DNA of 64,000 nucleotides from Malurus cyaneus samueli (taxonomy: Eukaryota; Chordata; Aves; Passeriformes; Maluridae): contig CM019236.1 in assembly GCA_009741485.1 (NCBI GenBank), forward strand, positions 47,925,760-47,989,759, given 5' to 3'. A program made the translations under genes and the position numbers. Every line of letters starts with the position of its first letter. Position 1 is the stretch's first letter. Positions 1-12,349 of the stretch are shown here, in pieces. Under the pieces are notes generated by a model. The model was not told the DNA's origin. It worked only from the letters and a program-made list of their open reading frames with translations, and did not search any database.

Positions 1-886
1 CAGATCTGTGAAATTATAATGTGATGTACTGGAATTTGCTGAATTCAATTGGTACCACTGAGCACTCCCCAGTTAATGTAATATTTGAATTTGGAAGTCA
101 CTTCTAGAGTTCATATTTTCCAACTCCTTTGTTTGAACAAACTGTGTTCAGATGACTTTTGAATACCTCCAATAATGAAGACTCCAGAAGGCCTCTGAGC
201 AGCATGTTCCAGTGAGATTCAGGGGACAGATTAAACTTTATTTTCCCACAAAATGTTTGTTACAGATATTCTTCTATTTGAATAAGTAGTGCGGAAAGAT
301 AATTGTTATCTTTTACCTTAAAAATTACGTATGAAAACTGAACAAAACAGAAATAATGTATGCAAGATGAATTGCATTGATACACATCTCCATTAGAATA
401 TTTTAGTCCCACACATATAAAATGATAGACTGATTATACATCTTCAATTGTTTAGGGATAATTTTTAATGGCATGCAAGATAATTACAATGTAGTTTTTC
501 TTCTCATTTTAATAGTCTCCAGTAGCAGTAAAGGCACGAACAACTTATAGAGTACTTGTGCAAGATGAATTCAAGAAGGCCCAAACTGAGAGCTGCTACA
601 GATCTATGGAATGAACTGGACTTGCATCTTGAGCAAAAACCATAGGGTGCTAGTTGAAATAAAAGTGGAACTACCATGGTCTTTTTCCATGACACTTCTA
701 TTACAAAAATACCATTGGAAGTATGAATTTGAGATTCTGCTTCATGTGAGCAAGAGTAGAAATACCAAACAACTGGAATTATAGCTGTTCATTATGTCAC
801 TTTGAGCTATGTATCTGTAAAGCAAGTGTTTCAGCAATGTTACACAGATTTTAAAATTGTGATCATATGAAACAGTTATTATTCTG
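1..886. other. Single-copy A+T-rich non-coding DNA
   Basis: No repeat family, splice-flanked exon or long reading frame is recognisable here. The sequence is A+T-rich with stops in all frames at the density expected of intronic or intergenic vertebrate DNA. The one 63-codon antisense frame (504-695) has no recognisable motif and is most likely chance. Confidence 0.6.
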
Positions 887-945
887 CCATGGAATCATCA
901 AGACTGGAAGACACCTTTCAAATTAATCTGGTCCAATCCTCCCTA
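887..945 (-). repeat. CR1 LINE 3'-tail fragment, antisense
   Basis: The segment starting 'ccatggaatcatca' and running to 'ctggtccaatcctcc' follows the typical antisense 3' end of avian CR1 (an 'aatcat' motif, then 'ggaag.gacctt', then 'atctggtccaa'). It is short and diverged, so the subfamily cannot be named. CR1 elements lack poly-A tails and are usually 5'-truncated, which fits a fragment this small. Confidence 0.55.
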
Positions 946-1393
946 TTGATTTATAGAGGATGACTATAAAAACTTCCTCAGTTTCCATCCCATTCAAATC
1001 ACCTACAGACGTGATGCTTAGAATAGATTTGCACTTCAAATATGTGATATACATGTGGTATATAATATGTTCAAAATCTACTGGAAATGTGTGCTCATCT
1101 CCCACAAAACACAACAGCTCAACAGTTTTCAGGCTGTGCCTTGGTCCCCTCTGAACATGGCTGGCTGTTCCATCCTGACCAGTGCACTGTCTCAGGCCCT
1201 ATGCATGCTCTGATCTCATCTGCAGTTCTTTCCCCACCAGATCCCACAATCTCTCGAACATTTTCTCACATCTGTGTGTCCGTGGCTTCTCCAGAGCAGA
1301 AGTGATCTTTCTGCTACTTCGAGGAGATGCATCTGGCATAGCCTCCTCAAACATTACCAGCTGCAAGCGGACCATGCTGGAGGCCTTGTGAAG

Positions 1394-1399
1394 GACATA
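1394..1399. repeat. Target-site duplication, proximal copy (gacata)
   Basis: The six bases gacata lie directly next to the TG that begins the LTR on the plus strand. They are repeated exactly at 1829-1834, directly after the terminal CA. A 6-bp duplication is usual for ERVK-like and many alpharetrovirus-like integrases; ERVL elements usually make 5 bp. Confidence 0.85.
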
Positions 1400-1483
1400 T
1401 GTTGAATTTGCTTTATTGTGCCCCGTAGCACCCACAGATCCCCGGCGCAGGAAAGACACACGAGAAGCGCAGACAAGTTCTTC

Positions 1484-1489
1484 TTTATT
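1484..1489 (-). terminator. LTR polyadenylation signal AATAAA
   Basis: The plus strand reads tttatt, which is AATAAA in LTR orientation. It lies downstream of the LTR TATA box and upstream of the LTR end, as expected at the R/U5 region. A second AATAAA at 1417-1412 is only 12 bp from the LTR terminus and is less likely to be the working signal. Confidence 0.7.
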
Positions 1490-1560
1490 AATCTTCGGAT
1501 TTCAGCTCTGCTCTCCTGTAGTGATATTCAGCTCCGTCTCTCCCAGTAGCAACTAGCACA

Positions 1561-1569
1561 CTTTATATA
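1561..1569 (-). promoter_or_regulatory. LTR TATA box
   Basis: The minus strand reads TATATAAAG, a near-ideal TATA box, placed about 260 bp from the 5' end of the LTR (position 1828). This separates U3 from R in the antisense LTR. It could drive antisense transcription towards lower coordinates; activity cannot be judged from sequence. Confidence 0.7.
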
Positions 1570-1828
1570 CACTTTTCTTATCTCCCGCACATAGAATCAC
1601 ACCAATCAAACATGCCTCAGCCAGATCACATGGCTAGGCAGCCTTCAATGTCCATGCACCATGTTCCTTTCTATAATTGGTGGACAGCTTCATTTGCCCA
1701 ATCCCATTCATCTCCGTGACTGGCTGCGTCACCCAATCTGTGCCTGCGCTGTTCAGTACATCTGAGCTCAGGCTGTGTCCGAGCCCAGCCCCCCATACAC
1801 AGCTCTAAAAATGGCCAAGGCTACGGCA

Positions 1829-1834
1829 GACATA
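1829..1834. repeat. Target-site duplication, distal copy (gacata)
   Basis: Exact match to the six bases at 1394-1399, directly abutting the terminal CA of the LTR at 1827-1828. The following bases (tg) also match those after the first copy, but those at 1400-1401 belong to the LTR terminus. Confidence 0.85.
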
Positions 1835-2143
1835 TGTTCTATATATCAGTTCCCCTATATCAATACAGTCAGTCATCTCGTCTCTGTGACTAATCAAGTT
1901 GGTCAGGCAAGATTCGGCCTTGATTAAAACCAGTGTGGTTGTTCCTAACAGTATCTTCCTGGGTTTGGAAATTGCATTCAGGAGGGTTTGTTTCATTTCC
2001 TGACTGTATGGGGTTGAAGAGAGGCTGATAAACACCTTACCAGGAACCTCTTGCTCTTCTTGGATATGGGGCTGTCTTTTTGCTGTGAACAGGAAACTAC
2101 TGCCTCTGCCTTTCAAAGGCACTCCCACAGTGGCAACAGACAT

Positions 2144-2860
2144 CTATCATCGTCATTGGGTGTATGCTCTGCGACCCCATGGATCTATATGTGTCTGTGT
2201 GGGCTGTGGACTACATTGCCCTCCCTTTCCTATGAGAACTGCCTCCATGCCACAGACCCTTAGAGGAGGCTCAGAGAATGGAGGACAGCTCTTAGCAGTG
2301 AAAAAGGCACTGAGATCCTGTAAATTCCTTGTTAGTAGGACCCCTGTTCCCAAAAGCTTACCTTTTGCTCAGTCTTACCTTTGTCTCTTTACACAAACAG
2401 ATCTGACCTCCTTTGCTTATTTCAGCCCCATCTGAGGGGGCCTCTTCTCTGGAAGAAGCTCAGGACATTGCTTTCTGGGGCCACTCAGAACTATAGTGAC
2501 CTTTCTCATCTTCAGTTCCTGTATGCTGTATGCTGTTTTTTTGTCTGAGCCCATGGTCTTCTCAATTTTTATTGATTTTCCTGCCCATTGATTGTGAATT
2601 GTCCTTGTGCTGCCATGGTTGGTGTCTTCTTCCTGCCATGTAAGTTGCCAAAGAATCCTGCCAAACAGATTCCCAAACACGATGAATCTCTCGGTCCTTT
2701 CCCATGTTCCTCTCTTGCTACCCTGAACTTCTTAATAGTTTGTGGAATTACAACTGAAAATGCAAAGGGTTTCAGATCTGTCAGTAGTAGAATTTCCAAG
2801 ATGAAATAATAACACCTGTGACAGTGAGACACTATCACATTCTAACTTCTAGCTAGAAAT
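2144..2860. other. GC-richer stretch with broken antisense frames
   Basis: This continues the compositionally distinct region around the possible coding remnant. On the minus strand there are two more open segments (2353-2153, 66 codons; 2680-2417, 87 codons) that do not join in one frame. They could be further parts of the same decayed source or chance. No conserved domain is recognisable, and composition returns to A+T-rich after about 2860. Confidence 0.35.
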
Positions 2861-4452
2861 GTTCATACTATAATGCCAACTGCTTCAAAGTCATGTACAC
2901 AGATAGAAAATTAAACCAAACAAAAAAAGCTTGTGGTCAATGAAAAGTACTCCTGATGCAGCTGATGAGTTTGCTGGTGAAGATAACACTATAATATTTT
3001 CTAAAAATGTAACTGATGGGGATGTGTAATTTTAGATTTCAGAAAAAAAAGGAAGATATTATAAGCATGATTTTCAAACATAGCTGCTCAAAAGGGCAGT
3101 TCTAGCTCCAAGGCCAATCTCATTATTTATAAATCAAATGAACAATAAAATGGAGGTTCCTTCCCTACAATTTTAATAGGAGGTCAATGGAAGGCCAACC
3201 TAATTTCCTGCAGTCTCTGCTCTATAGCATTAGTTAGTGAAATCAGCCCTTATTTAATTTGAATTCAGTTATTTCAAGCATTAATGTTTTTCTGAATACG
3301 ATGAGGAAATCTATCAGAGTCAAGCATATTAATTTCACTAAGATAATTTTATAATACAGAGACATAGTGAATTCTCAAGTTACATGCCCCCAAATTTACA
3401 GTATCTGAATTGATACTGAAATTTTAGCTTTGCTCTTTTCAACCTTAAGCAGTGTAAAAGAAAAAAAAATCTGATAAATGTCATGGCTCCCTATAAAAGG
3501 CAGATAATATGTGACAAATCCTTAAAAATATTTCAGTGAAGAAAAGTAGAATGTAGCTCTTGAAACAAAGACATATCAATCCCAGTCATGTAGTTAGAAT
3601 TTCTAGACCAAAAGCCAAACCAAATTATCTGTTTCAGTACCTTGTCAGTAAAGCATCATTTATTCTCTTAATATTTTCCAATCCAGATGCTTCACTGCTG
3701 TGTCTGTGAGAGTCCAATTCTGTTAGGCACTGTTTTACCTAAAGAAATAAAAGCTGGCCATGATCTTCTCATCTTCACTTTTTTAGGCAATGGCCTTCGA
3801 AACTTGAATGTGTGACTTCGTTAAGAAAGGTGTCAGGACACAAAAGCAAATAAATGAGACTGCCTGCCTACTAACACAGTGCCTTGAACTGTTAATCTTG
3901 GGAGAAGGAATGATCTTTGAAACTGTCCCATACCATAGACTTGGAAATGCCAAAACTACATTTTGGTCTGGTCCCTGATCTGAAGTCTACAAACCATTTG
4001 CAGAGCCTATTTATATCCACTATTTTATGCTTCATTCCCACACTTAATGTATTCTCATAGATACATACAATTTCTCTCTATCTCAAAAAGTAAAGGGAAA
4101 TCCGGCCTTAAAATAAGTAGTTTCTAAATCTTGCCTGAGTAATTGGAAGAATTTAAAGGGAGATCTGTACCTGATTTTTTCACTTCTCTCACTGCCAGCA
4201 TTTTGTGACAAATTGCACAGCAAGTATCTAGACAGCAAGTAGTCTGTATAGAAAGATAAGAAGAGACACAGAGATAGAAATAAAAAATAAGGGATATTTT
4301 AAGACTATAAAACAGCTGCTACAGGATAAAGAAGGACTTCAGCTAAGAAGACAATGATGGAAAAGGAACGAAAAATAGAAGCAAGAGTGAACAAAGGAGA
4401 AATGAGAAAGAGAGAGAATAGATAAATATTATTTGTTATTCAACTGGTGCTA
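2861..4452. other. A+T-rich non-coding DNA
   Basis: No gene, repeat family or structured element could be recognised. All frames are closed at short intervals. Confidence 0.6.
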
Positions 4453-4543
4453 ACACAAAAAGAAAACAAAAAACAAAAACAAACAAACAAAAAAAAAAAA
4501 AAAACCAAAAAAACCAAAACAACACCCAAAACAAAACAAAAAG
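4453..4543. repeat. A-rich (AAAC)n low-complexity repeat
   Basis: About 90 bp made almost only of A with interspersed C, including runs of aaac units and a pure A stretch across 4489-4504. It is not preceded by a recognisable retrotransposon body, so it is annotated as simple repeat rather than a poly-A tail. Confidence 0.85.
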
Positions 4544-5270
4544 TATTATCTCTGTAACACAAGATCATAAAAAAATACCCATAGTAGTAAGAAAATATGC
4601 CAGAGGGACTATGTTAATAAAAAGAAACACTGAAAACAAGTACAGTAGAATAAGTCATCCTAGCATAATTTCTAGTTAAAGCCAACATTTCTGTGAATTT
4701 GTTTTCAATAAACTATTCATAATGTTATTTACCTCCATGATATTCTTAGTAGGTGAAATTCCTGGCCCACCAAAATGTCAGCTAGAGGAAAAAAAAGATA
4801 TTTGCAGTAAAACAGCTAGAGCCCTTTCAGACACAAATGAAATTGAGATGCTTGAACCACAAAAAGCTTACAATGGTACCCCAAATGTTTTTGTAACTTT
4901 CTCCATTTGTGTGGAGAAATCATCCACTTGCAATGATTTTACAGTTAGTACAGTGTCAAATACAGGGTGAAACAAACAGACACAGAAAACTGTTTCCTTC
5001 TCTTTACCTTGTCACCCCAGGAGTTGCTGAAACAGAGGAAAAATATGGTGTCTTCCTAGAGGTAAGACTAAAAATTGCCCCCAGTGAATGATGGCTGTTG
5101 CTGGCTCTTGGAGTACTTGGAGCTATTTGATACCTTTCTAAAATGGTTTGGAATACTCTTGTCCCAGTATTCAAAAAAAAAAGCAGTACCTTTTGGTTGC
5201 CTTTGCCATTCAAGCAGCTGTTAATCTGTTATTTCAGACACCTGAATTTCTTTGCTGGGAATCTGTAAAA

Positions 5271-5412
5271 TTATTATTTTATTTTCTGTTATTTTCCTTT
5301 CTTTCCTTTCTTTTCTTTCTCTTATCTCTTCTTCCTTCCACATTTTCTTTCTCTCCTTCCTTCTGTCCTTCATTCTCCTTACTCTTATATTTTATTAGTG
5401 CTTTTGATATAA

Positions 5413-5441
<29 letters not shown>
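5271..5441. repeat. Polypyrimidine tract ending in a 27-T run
   Basis: A T/C-rich tract with many ttcc and tttc units extends to about 5392. A short mixed segment follows, then an unbroken run of 27 T at 5415-5441. The 133-codon frame across it is serine-, phenylalanine- and leucine-rich only because of this composition and is not a gene. Confidence 0.8.
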
Positions 5442-5446
<5 letters not shown>

Positions 5447-8400
5447 CAGTTTTCCTGTTGTTCTATGGCTTTATAACCCCATCAGAGGCCTCAAATCTGT
5501 AACTGAAGAAATAATAATAATGACATGGGGCATTTCCCTTCCTATGTGAAAATAGATGATGACAGGTGCATCTGCCTGCTTTAAAGTTTGTCTTCTCTGA
5601 GATGCTGGGGTCAAAGCTTTATCAGCTTGGGGTCATCAGCCCATTATAACTGATTAATGGAACACTCACCAGAACAACAAGGACATTGTGGATGCAGTGT
5701 TGCAGAGTTATATTAAGTTTCTGAAAGCCTTCTAAAGTGTACATTAGAAGTTGACTAATAAACAGCAAATTACAAGTTAACAGGAAAAACCCCTTTTCTC
5801 CATTAGACCAAAATAAAAGCAGGTATCTGGAAGAAAGATGAAAGAGGAACTACTCTACCTTATTACACCTCTTAGAGGACACCAATTTCACAGTGCCTGA
5901 AGCCTAACAAGCAGCTGAGATAAATGGTCAAAATCATAAGGGGAAGCAAGAGGGAAGATGCCTGGAATGTCTTTCTTTAATCCACTTCTTTTAAACAAAG
6001 GCTAAAGGGGTATTAAAAGGAAACTGAGGATAGGATGAAACAGGAGGAAGAACAGCAATGAGAGATTACTCCTCTTCTGCTACCCCAAGTTGCTGTCTTA
6101 GTGCTTCACACAGACAACAAAGGAAACATAGATGGTTCTCGCTGCCTCTGATGTAGACTATCATTTAGTCTGGCCTCCAAAGAGAAAACAAAGAAAGCGT
6201 GTGCATTCCGAGAGAAACTGTGAGCCAGGCCACAGGAGTGTGTGCTGATCTCATGATAGCGCAGTGAGAAAGCCACAATCCCTTGACAAGAAGCTTCCCA
6301 TCATTGCTCTGCCACCTCAACCACCACAATCCTTTTCACTGGCTTATTTCTGCCGGACTGATGGAGGCTGCCTGAACTGGGGGAGTGCTGCATATGAGGC
6401 TGTGTCAGTAGTCTGGGAAAGAAGCAATCTTAGTTCTCATCTGCATAAAACTTTTTCTCAGCTCAGTACCACCCAGTACCTGCTGTCAGTTCCTCATCTA
6501 TTTCCTCTTTGCCCTCAAAAGGTCACATACAAGTCTACAGTTTTACAGACACAAACACTTCTTATACACTCAACTATGTTAACCAGCAAGCCGTGAGATA
6601 TTGAGACAAAGCCTCTCTCTCTGAAACACTTTGTGTAAAATTTGAAGTCTGAGAACAAGTTTGTTCTACTTAATATTTAAATATCCAATGTGTGCAAATA
6701 GAAAACATTACTTAAATAAAAATCACATTCAGAATCAATATAAAAGTTATCAATCATCTAAAGCCCCTAATTACATATGAAAAATAAGAAAATATTTCAT
6801 ATTTTCTTTATCTCACACTTCAGGAAGTTCCTGTGATGTTATTATCTGAAAAACACAAGAGTGTACTTCAGGTTCCTGGTTTGTCATAGTAGACAGATCT
6901 TGATCTTCCCTTCCTTCTCTTTAAAACATTAGCCTTCAGAAATGCCTGTTTTAAAACCAATTAACATTTTGCATCCAATAGAAAATTCTAGAGCAATTGA
7001 AGTAGTAAATATGAAATAATTTCAAAAAGAAGAAAAGGCTAAAAAAGAGACATCCTCTGCGCTTTCAGTAATTCATTCTGACTATGTCCACTGAGATTTC
7101 ATAACACTAATCTGGGGTCTGAATTAGTGAAATTGGTTCAAAAACAACTGCAAGCTACATGAGAGAGTCAGCTTCCAGATATCCTATAGCAGATCAAGAG
7201 CTAGCACTGACCTTGTCTGCACCTTTGCAGCTCTACAGTGATAGGCGAGAAATTGGCGATACACAGTTCTGCAACCTGTGTAAAATAGGGAATTGCTGTT
7301 TAGTGCATGTAATAACACACTGTGAAGAATATTGTCTGAGCTTGGGAGTTCCAACCTAAGCTTATCTTGATTTAATGTTTAAATGGATGATACGTGAGCA
7401 AAATCAGAATTTCCCTGTTATCATCCTTCCTCGTTGATTTTCAGGTTGATAGTGACATCTTGCCTGTTTAGAAAAACATTTGTAGCTCTGTGTAGTTGGA
7501 TTAGAATATAATTGAAAGAAATAGCCTGTCATCACACATCGGTCACAGCACTAGGGAAACAAAAACTTTCAGGCATGTGATTTTTTTATCTCTTTTAGGA
7601 GAATTCATTACATACTGAATATCATCTTTGTTCATTTGCTATTCAGTAATGACAGAGGGCTGTGTATTTTTGGATTGTTGTTTTGGGATTTTTTTTTCTG
7701 CAGCACAAGTTGTCTTGCTCATTTTATGTTCACGTAGCCATGAGTTTCAGAAATTTGTTAAAAAAAACAATCGTTTTCAATCTTGTCTTTTACTTGCCTT
7801 TCACTAGAAGAGAAAAAAACGTTTCAAAAGCCAACTGTTTTACATAATCTTCAATTAAGTAAACTCTAATGGTAATTTGTTGCAGGATAGTCATTTGTGT
7901 GACAGGGATACATTTGTCTTTGCCCTTTAGGCCATCCCCTCACAAAAGGAGTTTAACTCTTGTTTTCAGGAGAACACAAAATGGATGACTTATATTCATT
8001 CTTCTGTTTACAACACACTGGTTATCTCTCAGGTTTTATACACCAAGGTGTCTTACAATTTGTTAGTCATAGACTGCCTGAAACATCCCTGCATGTACAG
8101 ATCAAGAAGGAGCATTTTCAGTAAAACTCACTCGCTCTTAATTCCAGCACATGGAAAATATACTCAGATAATATAAGACAGGTGCATAAATCCATCAAAG
8201 CTCTAGAAAGAGCAGAGACCTTCTAACAGTCTTTTGTGCTTTGCTAGTATATTTGAACTTCAGATGCCACTCAGCCTATTTTTCTTCTATCCTGTGTATG
8301 GTTGAAAAATCTCTCGCCAAAGTGGTTCAGAAGTTTGTCAGTCAATGAGGCTGTTTCTTAGATTTTTGGAAAACAATTTAACAAGAAAAGATTAATAATT

Positions 8401-11400
8401 TTGGATACCTGTATGACAAACATATGTATGAATATATAGCTCAATGTAACATGTCAGTACTTGAAAAGTTTTCAAATCCTATTGTCCTGTTGACATGAAA
8501 ATTCCGTATATGTTTTCCAAAAATACATAGAATATAACTTGAGTTCTCAGTTTCACTCATTAACCACATGCTCAAACATCTGAAGAAAACTTACTTCATG
8601 CACATTTTGTGCTACATGGCATTTGCACATTGTACAAGTACTGATTTTCTTGGACTGAATAAATAAAAAATTACATTTGCCAAGTTACAGCTAAGCAGTT
8701 TATAGCCAGCTAGAGATAAAGAAATCAGATGAGTAAATTATCTACAAATGTCCTCTCTCATTCCAAAATTTTGCTTTGCATGTCAGCTACTGCTCTAAAT
8801 GTTCATTTTGTGAAATTTTTCACTAAATATTTTCTGCTAATGACTATGAAACTGGATCTTTTCAGAGAATAAATAAGTGAAAATCTATAAATTTTAAATG
8901 TGTTGCCTAGTCCTAGTTGGACAAAGAGAGCATTCAGGGCAATATATTTTACTTTAATGTGGGTAAGATTTAAATCAAGAACTTGACATGTTTGCATTGA
9001 AATGTCATATCTGCCAATTCTGCCACTTGTGTCATCTGCCCACCTTCTCCAGCTCTGTTGCTGACTCTTGGCTGATATCAGAAGTACTCGGGTGAATTCC
9101 TCTCACAGTTTTGCTGTTGAGGCCCATTTCCACAGTTACCCAAAGATATCTGGGCTGACAGAAAGAAAATAAGGACATTTTTCTGTGCAGCCAGTGTCCC
9201 CTGCCTGTTCTTCCTGCCAGGGGTCACCCCTTAGCACCACAAGCTAAATAGACTGGAACACTGGTTTGTCTAAGAAACAAATCTACAAGGAATTAGACTC
9301 AAGAGAAGGTCAAACCTCTGCCTCATGTCTGGATTTTTGGATTGCTGTTAGAACAAAAAGAGAGTATTTGTATCCTACATAGCGTTTATTACTTCATGCA
9401 TTTTTTAATGGCACCAGGGAAATATTCCCTCTCTTTAGGACAGACAGATCTGTTCATCTTACTGCTATACAAATAAAGCGAGCAACACACACTGTTGATG
9501 CAGACTCTGAAACTTTTCTGTTGTTTCTTTTCTTCAATTAGTTGTAAATAAAATACAAAAATTTTACATGACAAGTGACTTTGGTAGACCAATTTTTAAA
9601 AGTCTCATGACAAAAAATCCTTTTTCTAATTCAGAGAGGATATGTCCTAAAAAACAAAATGTTAGGCTTTATTCTGTTTAGACTTAAATTCACAAAAAAT
9701 CCTCAGATGGATTAATTCTGTAGTATTTCAAGAGTGTTCAGTACACACCTATTGACCTAACATATCTACCAAATACAACTTTAAATCAAACTGTAGCATC
9801 TTTTGACTGATGGCCTTTTAGATATTCCTGCAGAGAACATGGAATCTGTGCTTTTTTTACTGACACTGGTGGAAAAATCCTTGAAGTTGATCAGCTTGAC
9901 ACACAAATGTTCTCATACTGTACTTACCTGGAATTTATAATCTAGCTTTTCAGCTCTGCTGCATTTTTTGAGTGTCAGGCTACCCTTCACATTCTGCCCA
10001 GCCCAGCTCTTTCCACTTTATTTCAGGGACTCATTCTTTTGTAACACAACTTGACACATTAAGTTGGTGAACTGCACCATTTCCCACTTAACCTGACAAG
10101 GAAAATGGATTTTCTTTAGGGATGTGTGTGGTTCAAATGGGGAAAGATTTGTTTTACCAGGCCTGGGTGAAAACAAATGGCTGCTAATTGCTGCATCTGT
10201 AAAAGCAATACTGTTCCTGTCATTGATCCAAAATTACTTCAAGAAGACTAGATAGGAAGGAGTAAATTACATAGCCACTAGAAATAAACAAGCAAACAAA
10301 ACATACAGCTATTTCCATGAAGTCAGGGAGAACTTAGTGAACTAAAAAAAGTATAGTCTCACAAAGGATGGAGGGGTGATGGACCCAGATGGCAAAACAG
10401 TCAAACTGAAGCACAAGGATCTAGATATAAGGAGGTCTCTCAAATCATCTGATTTTCAGTAGCAAGGCTACCCTCAGGACACAAGACAAAGAGCAAACGC
10501 TCATACAAGGAGCACAGCTTGACACAAAAGCTGTTTGTCACAGTCAATATCTATTCAAAGAACACATGAAAGTTAGAATTTCTGCTGCTGATCACAATCA
10601 ACAGTTACCCTGAGCACAAGCACATGTGTTTACTGAGGCTCAGGGGAAACATTTACTGAAGTAACTCTTAGTGAGACTTAGCTGAAGGGCAGTTAGAAGC
10701 AATCCCGCACAATTTGACTGGCCCAGCTTTCAGATTAGTTGGAGAGAGGCAGAGATGTTTATTGGACATGTAAGCTCAATCACAAATATTTAGGCAAGTA
10801 CCAGGGAAGTTGTCAGAGAAAGGCTGAGATAAAAGGTAAAGCTACATACCAAATTATATTGACCAATACAAACCACGGGTTTTCAGCTTTATCCCCAAAA
10901 AAGCTTACTGAAATAATTCTACATAATAATAAAGAAAAAAGATGCACAAAGCTGTAAAATGAAAGAAGCTTCATAGTTATTTCAACTTGGATATAAATAC
11001 TTCATTGTTTTAGGATCTCTGAAAGCCACTTGACAAGCTAATATTATACTGTATTTCCCAGTCTGATAAATAATTTCAGTATGATCTTTATTTTGAACAA
11101 TAATATCGATTCTAATAGACAACTGGATAGAAAAAGAAATAAAGTTGCAGAATCTCTATTTACAGCATAAAGAAAAGGAACTGTGAAGACAGAATAGTGG
11201 ACTATGTCATTTAAGTCTTGCCTGAGGTCTGTGATTCTAAGTCACAGGGAGAGGAGTGGACTCAGGAGAAAAAAATAATTTGAAAAAGTTGGTGCATTTC
11301 ACCTTCAAACGAGGTGAAAATAAACTAGAATCTGGAGAAGTACTGTTCCAGTCATATTTACTGACCTGTTGGCAGAAAAGAAAACCTTCAGCAAAACAAA

Positions 11401-11507
11401 ATCCCTGGTAGTGACAAAGCAAGAGCAATATGTCTCCTGACATTTTGGAAAATAACAGGAGTGAATCATACAACTTGAAACAATAAAGTATAAAAATCCC
11501 CAACCAA
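5442..11507. other. Repeat-poor A+T-rich non-coding DNA
   Basis: Six kilobases without a recognisable gene or transposon. Open frames are few and short (110 codons at 6264-6596 is the longest) with no domain or plausible splice structure. There is no convincing CR1 tail or LTR in this stretch, so it is probably single-copy intronic or intergenic DNA. Confidence 0.55.
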
Positions 11508-11528
11508 CCCCCCCCACCACCACCACCA
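11508..11528. repeat. C run followed by (CCA)n microsatellite
   Basis: Eight consecutive C residues (11,508-11,515) run into five cca units. It is short and interrupted. The antisense glycine-rich frame across it is a composition artefact. Confidence 0.8.
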
Positions 11529-11786
11529 GAAACTCTCATTATTTTGTTAATGGGAGGAAAAAATGAGATACTGAAAAAAATGTCAGAGATTTAGAAGAAG
11601 AAAATTAAATGTGTAGTAGTCATAAATTCATCCTGTGAGAAAAAGGAAATCACTGCAGGCAAAAACGCTTTGTGAAAATGGAAAAGAAAAAAATAAATAA
11701 AGAAACTAGACATCATAGCAAAAATTAACAATAATTGTTAAGGTTCTCACTCATCATCTCTCAAGATGAATGGTCATTTCAGATTT

Positions 11787-11914
11787 ATAAAAAAAAAAGA
11801 AGAAAACAAGCAAGAACCCACAAAACCCACCAAAAAAAACCCCCACCAAAAAAAAAACCACAAAAAAACAAACAAAAAGCCAAAACCCCTCAAAACCACA
11901 AAACTGCCAAAAAA
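11787..11914. repeat. A/C-rich low-complexity repeat
   Basis: About 130 bp of A with scattered C and G, with repeated aaaacc and caaaaa units. The lysine/proline-rich plus-strand frame and the phenylalanine/glycine-rich antisense frame over it both arise from this simple composition. Confidence 0.85.
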
Positions 11915-12349
11915 AATTAGTGTTTGATAAAAACTTAATTACAGTAAAATTTAAGCAATTTAGGATGACTCTTGAGTTGTAAGTAATGTCACAGAAGAAA
12001 CACATAAAACAATTTTCACAATAACCAGTTTGTTAGAAAGGTGACAAGGTTTTGTTTTTCTTTTTGAGTAAAATCAATTGAAACTCTCAGTATACACACT
12101 TTTTTTTCAAAAAAAATGAACATATTATGAGTTTCATTTTAGCGTATAATTTTTTACCATTTAATTCTTTTCCCATCCCCCAAGGCAGTTCAAATAGCAA
12201 TTAATCTTCAGCTTTACAAGAAACAGGAAAGTTGAGGAAAAAGAAATAAGACTGCTTACACGTTTTGTAATTTGATATGTAACTGCCCAGTGGGACTTTT
12301 ATTACAATGCATGCAATAGATAAAATTAATCCCTACAAGTACGCCGCGT

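Larger units (their letters stand above)
1400..1828 (-). mobile_element. Solo LTR of an endogenous retrovirus (429 bp), antisense
   Basis: The element is bounded by TG (1400) and CA (1828) and flanked by the perfect 6-bp repeat gacata. Read on the minus strand it has the expected LTR order: a TATATAAAG box at 1569-1561, an AATAAA polyadenylation signal at 1489-1484 about 75 bp downstream, and a short U5 ending at 1400. There is no gag, pol, env or second LTR nearby, so this is a solo LTR left by recombination between the LTRs of a provirus. The intact target duplication and intact promoter and poly-A motifs suggest a fairly recent insertion. The 6-bp duplication favours a class II (ERVK or alpharetrovirus-like) element; the exact family is not determined. 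Confidence 0.88.
1199..2143 (-). pseudogene. Possible decayed coding remnant split by a solo LTR
   Basis: On the minus strand a frame opens with ATG at 2143 and runs 105 codons to position 1829, exactly where the LTR begins. On the other side of the LTR the same frame resumes at 1393 and ends at a TAG at 1199, adding 64 codons. Excising the LTR and one target duplication therefore leaves about 169 uninterrupted codons. The region is also more GC-rich than its surroundings. A TAG lies immediately upstream of the ATG, so any larger source frame is already broken. I recognise no domain or family. It could be a decayed retrocopy, part of an older retroelement, or a long chance frame. The translated pieces have mixed polar composition, with no signal peptide or transmembrane segment that I can see. 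Confidence 0.3.

Noticed and set aside
5148..5549. 133-codon frame rich in F, S and L
   Set aside because: Produced by the polypyrimidine tract and T run; low complexity only.
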